Part shown: positions 57,161 to 64,000 of the stretch, one piece after another | Numbering within the stretch: the first letter of the stretch is position 1 | Layout of the letters: every line of letters starts with the position of its first letter | NCBI GenBank assembly: GCA_030704615.1 | Contig: CM060731.1 | Location: 29,884,001 to 29,948,000 of the forward strand | DNA from: Takakia lepidozioides | Lineage: Eukaryota > Streptophyta > Takakiopsida > Takakiales > Takakiaceae | Direction: 5' to 3' | DNA: 64,000 nucleotides | Position numbers and translations under genes: made by a program | Notes under the pieces: model-generated | Seen by the model: only the letters and a program-made list of their open reading frames with translations | Database searches by the model: none | Told to the model about the DNA's origin: nothing

Positions 57161-57414
57161 AAGGTTCTGTCTGAGAGATAGAAGGAGATGAGTATTTGAT
57201 TTACAACCAATAGGCTTGAGCGCTTGGGGTTAGATCTGAAAGCTTGAATGCTTGGAGTTGAGTGCTTGGTGTCAGATCTGAAAGCTTGAGTGCTTGGAGT
57301 TAGATCTAAAAGTTTGAGGGTGTTTTATGGTTGGCAAAACATCAAACCAGTATCATGGCACACTCTGCTGATCATACCTGAGTGTGCTTAACTTGGTAAT
57401 TCGTTGAGTGGGGG

Positions 57415-57772
57415 TGTTGGAAATCAACTCTTGACCAAGTTACTATTACCTAGAGTTACTGTGATGACAAGTCATGCTTCCATAATAGGAGTGCTGTCAA
57501 GTCACAGTTAACAATAGAGATAAACCTCGGTTAACTAAAAGATAGCTAAAGTTAGCTTCAGTTATTAGTGACTCAAGTCATTGTACCAAAATAACAGGTG
57601 GAGATAACTTAAGTAAAAGCATGGAGTTATACTATAGTTATCTGAGCTATTTCTGGATTAGACTTTGAGTATAAATAAGGAGAGCTGGGAGGGTGGACAC
57701 GTTTGTTGTGGTCCTATGGTTGGGTGGAGAGTTCTCCGTAATCAGTTCATCTTTTACTGTCAAATTCCAACG
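57415..57772 (+). repeat. TRIM 3' LTR
   Basis: Direct repeat of the 5' LTR with small indels (for example GTTAACTAAAAGATAGCTAA, which is expanded here). The terminal CA is mutated to CG. Confidence 0.93.
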
Positions 57773-57789
57773 GTTGTGTGGTCCTTTAA

Positions 57790-57968
57790 TTATACGGAGA
57801 GGAAAAAATAATCTATAAAAGAAACCTCGATATGAGGCACCAATCTCACAAGGCTCATGGGACACCGCCCAAGGGAAGGGGGAGAAAACCCGATAAGGTA
57901 ACACGATTTGAACCCAGAATCACCTTGGTGGCAGTCAGTGCTCTTTTGAATTGAGCTTACTGGCTGGT
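57790..57968 (-). repeat. tRNA-derived SINE, family B copy 4 (decayed)
   Basis: Minus-strand CCAGCCAGTAAGCTCAATTC (A-box with insertion), then GGGTTCAAATCGTG (B-box) and GGGCGGTGTCCCATG. The tail is degenerate. Confidence 0.65.
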
Positions 57969-58091
57969 GGTTTGACCATTTTTAAAAGATATTTTTAGTA
58001 AATTATTAAGTTTATTTAATTCCCATTTAATTTTTCTGTTGAAATATAAAATATATTTGAGGTTCTCAATTATAATATAATATAATATAAT

Positions 58092-58245
58092 ATTCGACGC
58101 CTCCAAAAGGAAGTGTAGGTGTCTCTTGACCCACTGGCTTCCCCTCGGAAGATGGACACCTTGTGACACCAATTGGTGGATTGAACCAACAAGCACTTCT
58201 GAGGTGGTAAGTTATGTGCCCATCACCACTCGGCTACAATTTGGT
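58092..58245 (-). repeat. tRNA-derived SINE, family C copy 2
   Basis: Minus-strand TTGTAGCCGAGTGGTGATGG, then TTGGTTCAATCCACC, ending GGAGGCGTCGAATA. Matches 42,488-42,662. Confidence 0.7.
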
Positions 58246-58254
58246 GTCAAATAT

Positions 58255-58440
58255 GAGCCTAGCTAAGTCAGTTGGATGCTGCAGTGAGTACTAGGCAGGT
58301 GCTACTAGGTTCAAATCCTGCTAGCCTACATAGTTGTGTGGGTGGTATATTTGTCTCCCCTGTGCTGCAACATAGCCTTGTGAATTTGGCACAGTTAGAG
58401 CATCCATACCACTGTTGTGCAGGTAGTCCCTTTTTAAGGA
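58255..58440 (+). repeat. tRNA-like SINE on the plus strand
   Basis: CCTAGCTAAGTCAGTTGGAT (A-box) and, 40 bases on, ACTAGGTTCAAATCCTGC (B-box). The T-stem pairs at four of five positions, so this is a degraded tRNA-like head, not a working tRNA gene. Confidence 0.5.
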
Positions 58441-58590
58441 ACCGGGCGGATCCGGTTCGGATTTTCTTCTAGGGCCAAGTTAGGGTCCCAATCCGAGTTT
58501 TCAAAATTGGGAAAATCCGGGTCCGGGTTTGGGTCCGGGTATTTGAACACAGGGTCTGATCAGGGTCCGGATGGTTGCTGCAAAATATTA

Positions 58591-58901
58591 CCATACTTAC
58601 CTGGCTTATTAGGCACTTCCGCGCCTAATAATTAATAAAAAGGGAATATTATTAGGCAGATTCGTTTTTATTATTTAGGCACCTCACATAGGTAATTTCC
58701 AGACATTAGGCATGTATTACAGCTGACCCTATTGTTGAGGTAATTTTCTCTTAAAAAAACATAATGGTTTTGAAAATAGAATTTGAGCAATTAGGCCTTC
58801 TCAGGAATTGTTTCCAAGTTTTAGGACATTTTCCAAAAATATTCTAAATTTAATTAGGCACTTGATTTTGAATTATTGCCTAATAAGCTAGGTAACTACG
58901 G
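58591..58901. mobile_element. MITE 3, TA target duplication
   Basis: The left end after TA is CCATACTTACCTGGCTTATT then AGGCA. The reverse complement of the right end is CCGTAGTTACCTAGCTTATT then AGGCA. It is 311 bases, AT-rich, and rich in AGGCA and CTAATAATTA motifs. Confidence 0.85.
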
Positions 58902-58926
58902 TAGTGGGTTTCACGGGTCCGGGTCA

Positions 58927-59095
58927 GTGTTTTTTTTTTCAAATTTGGAAAAGAACAGGAGTGGCTACTGAGTTTTGCAGGAAATAGCCATATTTTCTGC
59001 TCATCCACTGAAATTTGGACAGAATCATTCTCTTGTGTACTTTCATCCATATATATCATCCATATTAGGCAAATCCCTTCCCATCGTTAGGCAGG
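58927..59095. repeat. Dispersed repeat (partner at 4.27 kb)
   Basis: Same-orientation match to 4,270-4,440, including GCAGGAAATAGCCATATTTT and CATCCATATTAGGCAAAT. The match continues more weakly to 59,260 (CGAAATTTCACCAGAAATAA against the 4,520-4,560 region). Confidence 0.65.
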
Positions 59096-59269
59096 CACTT
59101 CCCGGAGATGCGGATAAGCTCAAGTTCGCATTTCCATCCAAGATTTTTTTTTGAGAATTTTGGCGATTTCATTCATGAGAAAATAGGGAATTTCAGAATA
59201 TTCGATTTTGATTGTGGTCGAAAAGTGCGAAATTTCACCAGAAATAAAAACTCTGGTCCGGGTCCTAAC

Positions 59270-60660
59270 TAATTGATTAAATAAATTGGAAATTACAAAT
59301 AATTAGAAATATAATTACATTTGGCTAGAAGAAAACTAAATCCGAATTGGTAGATTTTATTTTAAGACATATTCTTTCAAGATGTACTGTCCATACTCCT
59401 TCACAAATTATAACATGATGACACAGGAATTTAAATATAATTTAAGATCCACCCATCTTTTTCAATTCTTACATGGTAAGAAAAATAAGTTGATGCTGCT
59501 GAAGAAACGGAATGAGAGATGTGTAGATGGAGCAGGCCCGATTGAAGGGGATTTGGACCTGCAATCCTGCTAGTATCTGTCCCCTATTTGTTGATAAATT
59601 GCTGTTCCAAAGTGAATATCACAACTGACATCAAAATGTTGTTCAATGCTTCACTGCGATGGGTATTTGGTTTCTATCTGAAGTATGGAGAAGAAAGGTT
59701 TTTCACATATGAAGGTAGTGAATTCTGAGAACTAGGTAGAGAAAAGAATTCCTTACGTTGTGTTGTTTTACAGCTTCTTTTACCCATGGGTAGTTTCTAC
59801 TATCGGCCTACACAGGCCTTCAATTCTGATGGAGTGAAAGTCAATGGTTTACACATAGCTCCAGAAGCACTATGTAGGCATCAAGCACGTCTAACCTGGA
59901 GTTCTGCTTTCATTGTCTTTTGAAATAATAATAATAATAATATGCCTCGTAGGTCACTATAGCAAGAAAACCGCCCACCACACCCTAAACAAACAAAAAT
60001 CCAAATGAGAGAGAGTAGAAGGGGCATTATCTACGAGAAGCTCATATATATATATATATGACACTAGCCGAAGCTAGCGTAAATGAGAGCCTCCTCCCCA
60101 TGTGGGTTCCGCCCCTTTTGAGGGGTGGGCTCTATCAGAACCTAAACAATATCACCGTAGCTAGCTGACCACTTTCAATCTTACGCTTGTTGATGATAAG
60201 AGATGTGAGCCAAGTGATAGCTGTAAAATGTATGGTACCTAGGAAGGGGGTGATATGCGTAGGGGGTAGTTTGAGGTTCTCTTGAAGGATGTGGACGTTG
60301 TGGCTGTGTGCAGCTCCTCTTGCACCTGCAGTCATAATAGTCAGGGGAGCTGTGTTGTGTTGGGCAAGGCCCTTCTAAGGGGTTCGTATTTGTCTATTTC
60401 GTATTGGATGGATTGATGTGGGTATCTATCATGGCAGAATGTGAATTCTATAATATGAATAGTAAGGGATGGTAGCGGAGTGGGAGGAGAGACGGCACAA
60501 GTATAAGGTAAGAGCTACATTTTATTTTATGTATTATGGAGTGGGCAAGCCACTGGCCATCCTACCAATCAAATGTTACAGACCTTAATGGTCAAACTGG
60601 TGATAACTTTAAGAGCATAATGAGCAGTTCTACACGACATCGTAATGGGCTTCAACAATA
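59270..60660. other. Intergenic, no gene seen
   Basis: AT-rich, with (AAT)n at 59,923-59,940 and (AT)n at 60,044-60,060. The (AT)n run is followed by the repeat motif shared with 51.72 kb. Confidence 0.4.
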
Positions 60661-61186
60661 CCATAGTGGGATAGCCGGTTAGGCACTTGCCTGCCTAATA
60701 ATTATTTTTGGGGCCACTTGGCAGTTAGGCACTTTTGAGATTTTTTTCTAAATTAGGCATCTTGGATGTGTAATTTTTTCAAATTAGGCAATTAAAAATA
60801 ATGATCACAAAATAAAAACACAAAAATATAAAAATACAGCCGCAGCCATGGATGAAAATTGAAAACTGAGTCCATGGATGACGTTTTAAATAAAAACTCA
60901 GCTGCTGCCATGGATGCAAATTGAAAACTGAGTCCATGGATGACGTTTTAAATGAATATCATTCTAAATGGATGTCATTTTTAGATTTGTTTTCTATTTC
61001 ATATTTTTTTCTAATTTAAATTCCAGTTTTTATAGTGACCATAGGCACTTTTAGAGAAATTTTTGAATATTAGGCACTCTTTGAAAATATTTTTAAAAAA
61101 TTAGGCACTCTTGTCAAAAATAATTTATTTTGATTAGGCACTTTTTTTTCGAATTAATTTCTGCCTAACCGGCTATCCCACTACGG
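60661..61186. mobile_element. MITE 1, TA target duplication
   Basis: CCATAGTGGGATAGCCGGTT then AGGCA on the left; the reverse complement of the right end is CCGTAGTGGGATAGCCGGTT then AGGCA. TA flanks both sides. It is 526 bases. Inside, a CCATGGATG-containing unit of about 60 bases is tandemly duplicated (60,845-60,955). Confidence 0.92.
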
Positions 61187-61589
61187 TAGGTTATGTAACT
61201 CAAGTGTTGCTTATTTATTGTCATAATATGGTGCATGCATACTAGGACCGGGAATATACGTGCTATCCCCGCTCCGTCATTCCCCACCCCGTTCTCGTAT
61301 GTTCCCCCATATTGGTCATCTCGTGGTCGCCAAGCTGCTGGTGGGAAACAAGTATGCCCTCTCTGACACGGCCATGGTCACATTGACTCGGTTTCAAGGG
61401 CGGGTTCAAGTCATTGTACACTGCGCCCGGGTTCAGGGTTCCAAATGACATAGAGAGTCCGCCTTTTATGGTTCAAGGGCAAGGGTTGGACCAGTGTTTT
61501 TTTTCTTGCAAAATCGTCAGATTTCGACCTGGAAAATGATTTCAGTCTCCTCCACCGTAGCACCAAAAGAAGTTTCCGTTGAGTTTTGA
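61187..61589. other. Non-coding stretch
   Basis: No recognised feature. It includes the CGTCAGATTTCGACCTGGAA repeat motif near 61,513. Confidence 0.3.
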
Positions 61590-61770
61590 CAAATCATTCT
61601 AGCGGTCGAGAGCTAGTTTAGCGTAGAGCAGGAATAGGGTGCCATAGTGCCACGTCATCGTCGTCACGTTTCGTCGCCACGTTTCATACGTCGTCAATTT
61701 CTTTGGGCCCTGCCCAGTCTGCCCGAAAATAACTGGGAAAAAAACCCGCGTCGTTTACAAGGTTCTTGGA
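61590..61770 (+). mobile_element. Third copy of the inverted unit, left part (U3a)
   Basis: AGCTAGTTTAGCGTAGAGCA then ATAGGGTGCCATAGTGCCAC, CGTCATCGTCGTCACG and TCGTCAATTTCTTTGG match the outer half of U1/U2 in U1 orientation. Homology stops near 61,765 where PPR-leader sequence begins. Confidence 0.8.
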
Positions 61771-61799
61771 AGAGTCAGCTTGGTCTTGCGCTGTGTTTC

Positions 61800-62340
61800 A
61801 ATCTCTTTCTGCTCAGCTGCACCGTGGTGGTTCTCACAGACCAATCTGGCATTACCTGACTACAGACACAAGCAGCACACAGAATGTGGAACCTTTGACC
61901 AATGGTACGTGAAGGGGTGATGCCCACCAAGGTCACGTTCGTTTCTGCTCTCAGCGGCGTGTGCCAGCATAGGTGCCCTGGAAAAAGGGAAAATAGGTCC
62001 AAGACATTATGAAAGCTGGAATTGCACCAGATATCATTCTAGAGGCTTCCCTTGCTGCCATCTATGCCAAGTGCGGAAGCATGAAGGAGGCCCGTCGAGT
62101 TTTCGTCAATATGGCTGGACGAGATGTGGTTTCATGGAGTGCGATGATTGCAGGATATGCTCAGCAAGGGTGTGGTCAGGAGGCCTTGGAGACCTATGAG
62201 CAAATGATATGGGAAGGGTGGGTACCGGACAAAGTCACATTCACTTCCGTTCTCGATGCATGTGCCAGCCTAGCAGACCTGGAAAAGGGCAAAAAGATCC
62301 ATGCTGATATTATCAAAGCCAGAATTGAGCCACCCGGCAT
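61800..62340 (+). pseudogene. PPR fragment inside the third unit copy
   Basis: The leader 61,814-61,875 is shared with 41.44 kb. Then PPR motifs follow: [93 protein letters not shown]. The run from 62,009 is open for 155 codons, better preserved than the 44-48 kb pieces, but the preceding motif is frameshifted near 61,960. Confidence 0.8.
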
Positions 62341-62789
62341 CCTTGAGCGCGGAGGGGTTTCACGCAATATGGTGACGGCACCCTCTTCTTCGACCTATTT
62401 CAGCCTGTTTTTGCCTCTCATCAGACTCGGCCCTGAGATGCCTGTTATCAGAATCAGCCCTAAATTTTCATGTTGAATTCTGCAAGTTAGCTGGTTGACT
62501 AAACCTTTGATAGTTTGGAGTGACTGACATGATACTGCCAATGTGACAACAGGAAAGTATCCAGAAACAGGTAACAGAGACGAGAAGCTGTGGAATGAAT
62601 ACTTTTCTGACCCCTGTTAATGGTGGGACAATCGAGGCAAAAAGGTAAATGCCTGTTGGATTACAGAGAGTAGCAGATGCAATTGAGCATAGGAACTAGT
62701 GTGATAAGTTGAGTTGGGTGTTTCCTAGAACAAATCTAGGCTGTCATTGTCAGCTGCTAGCAGCAAAGCAAGGATGTATGCATGATTTG
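62341..62789. other. Non-coding stretch between PPR piece and unit end
   Basis: No recognised feature. Confidence 0.3.
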
Positions 62790-62890
62790 TACATAGGCAT
62801 GGATAGCTGAAGGAGCAGGGATAGAGTGTGGGTCCACTAGACTCATCCAACAGGGCCGGACTTCAAGCTCCAGATGACCTATGATTCCCT
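62790..62890 (+). mobile_element. Third copy of the inverted unit, right part (U3b)
   Basis: GCATGGATAGCTGAAGGAGC, GAGTGTGGGTCCA, GGGCCGGACTTCAAGCTCCA and CCTATGATTC continue the U1 order, about 1 kb after U3a. The central part of the unit (with the micro-ORF) is replaced by the PPR fragment. Confidence 0.8.
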
Positions 62891-62944
62891 GTGGATCAAT
62901 AGCTACAAGAAACCTGCATGGGGAAATGGTCAACTAACTAGCGC

Positions 62945-64000
62945 AACATAGAGAGTGCAGCAAACAACGTCTTAGGAATACTTGCTGGCTTTCGGCGAAA
63001 CAGGGGCTATGTGGATCATATCCTGGATGTCAAAAAGGCTTATGACACAGTGTGGAGAGATGGCCTATGGTTCCGCCTCTGGTCTTGTGGGATCAAGGGA
63101 AAGATGTGGAGAGTTGTCCACAACTTGTATGCTCACACCAAAAGCTGTGTCACTGTTAACGGACAGAAGTCCAACTTCTTTGACATAGACCAAGGTGTAG
63201 CTCAAGGATGTACTCTCTCCCCTCTGCTCTTCAATGTTTTCATCAATCAACTCCTCGAGGATGTGGAAAGTGAGGGATTTGGGTTAAGGGTGGGTGATAC
63301 CACCATACCAGCCCTTATGTTTGCGGATGACTTCGCAGGCATAGGGGAGACTCCAACCAATCTCCAGGAGTTGATTGATTGCGCAAAGAGATACTTTGAT
63401 CTTTGGGGGCTAGAGGCTAATGTCAGCAAATGTGCAGTGGTAGCATTCAACGACAGATGAGAGGGAGGAAGTGATCTTTAGTGGCAGTGGGGTAGCCAAG
63501 AGATCCCGGTCCTCCCTTCCTACACTTACCTGGGCGTTGAGTTCTCCTCCAATTGTAATTGGGATGCACATATCCCGAAAGTTGTTCAAACTGGCAAGGG
63601 CAAAGCTCTGGGGCTCACTAAATTTTTCCACTGCAGAGGGGTCAACTTTGAGGTTAAGAAAACCATGCTTTGTCGCGTTATTAGACCTGCCTTGGAGTAC
63701 GGATCTGCTATATGGGTTGATAACTCCAACCAGGCTAAGTCTCTAGAATCCATTCAAGTGGGGGTGCTTAAGGAGTGTATGTCAGCATGCTCCAAAACAG
63801 CCAATGTGGCTGTTCGGGGTGAGTTTGGCATTCCGTCCTTAAGCTCCCGACGAGATGAATTCAAGGTCAGATGGTGGGGTCAGCTGCAACATATGCCCAA
63901 CACCAGATATCCTAAGTTAATCGACTCTATATCTTGGAAACAGGACCGCCCTGTCAAACAGGCTAAGTCCTGGCAGAAGAGAGTAGAAGAGATCCTCAAG
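62945..64000 (+). pseudogene. LINE (non-LTR) reverse transcriptase, decayed, runs off the edge
   Basis: Reads NNVLGILAGFRRNRGYVDHI, then directly LDVKKAYDTVWRDGLWFRLW. This lacks the roughly 30 residues usual between those motifs. Next come VAQGCTLSPLLFNVFINQLL, the catalytic FADDFAGIG (F-A-D-D), LDLWGLEANVSKC-type text and FNDR, then TGA. The same frame resumes after a second stop (TAG near 63,479) with YTYLGVEFSSNCNWDAHIPK, ALEYGSAIWVDNSN and on to the window end. No endonuclease domain lies upstream. It is an internally deleted, stop-containing copy, and the missing 3' part is outside the window. Confidence 0.85.

Larger units (their letters stand above)
56800..57772 (+). mobile_element. 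TRIM (terminal-repeat retrotransposon in miniature)
   Basis: Two direct LTRs, 56,800-57,148 and 57,415-57,772, about 95% alike. Each starts TGTTGGAAATCAACTC; the left ends TTCCAACA, the right TTCCAACG. Directly after the left LTR is TGGTATCAGAGC, the primer-binding site for the initiator-Met tRNA. The right LTR is preceded by the purine tract GAGTGGGGG. A 5-base target duplication GTTGT lies at 56,795-56,799 and 57,773-57,777. The 266-base interior codes for nothing. Each LTR holds a TATA-like AGTATAAATA. It needs proteins supplied in trans. Confidence 0.95.

Overview
The window is nuclear DNA of a land plant. It carries GT-AG introns, a plant-type WEE1 kinase, TAF6 with plant-like splicing, a ZIP metal transporter, GH17 beta-glucanase, ALWAYS EARLY-like and ABC1K exons, and many PLS-class pentatricopeptide repeat (PPR) remnants. 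The PPR phrases, an intronless F-box gene and the mix of small elements fit a non-seed plant (moss, lycophyte or fern) better than a flowering plant, but that placement is inference.

Positions 1-29,500 are gene-bearing. In order: a GH17 endo-beta-1,3-glucanase (-); TAF6 (-, 12 exons, reconstructed in frame to 563 codons); WEE1 (+, 10 coding exons, 473 codons) divergent from TAF6; an intronless F-box gene (+); endonuclease V (+, 8 exons, 291 codons); an orphan last exon of an epoxide hydrolase (+); and the broken 3' half of an ABC1-type atypical kinase (-). Positions 29,500-37,500 are mostly non-genic, with one possible secreted 163-codon ORF and palindromic, transposon-like DNA.

Positions 37,570-50,000 are the most unusual part. 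About 24 copies of a roughly 27 bp palindrome sit at a near-constant 50 bp period. The array abuts a ~370 bp unit at 38.79-39.16 kb, whose inverted copy lies at 49.62-49.99 kb. The 10.4 kb between the two copies holds exon-sized, splice-site-bounded pieces of several genes: a POLE3/Dpb3-like histone fold, an unrecognised two-exon piece, many PPR pieces and the SANT exon of an ALWAYS EARLY/LIN-9-like gene. It also holds a Ty3/gypsy RNase H fragment, SINEs and a CACTA insertion. A third copy of the unit at 61.6-62.9 kb is split around another PPR piece. This looks like a gene-fragment-capturing (Pack-type) element family.

Positions 50,000-64,000 hold a LINE tail, a complete ZIP transporter gene (-, 4 exons, 368 codons), a textbook TRIM retrotransposon (two ~350 bp LTRs, initiator-Met-type PBS, GTTGT target duplication), several tRNA-derived SINEs, three TA-flanked MITEs with related ends, and a decayed LINE reverse transcriptase running off the right edge. 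The intact genes are unrelated housekeeping functions (basal transcription, cell-cycle checkpoint, inosine nucleic-acid cleavage, ubiquitin ligase adaptor, metal uptake, callose turnover). No operon-like logic links them.
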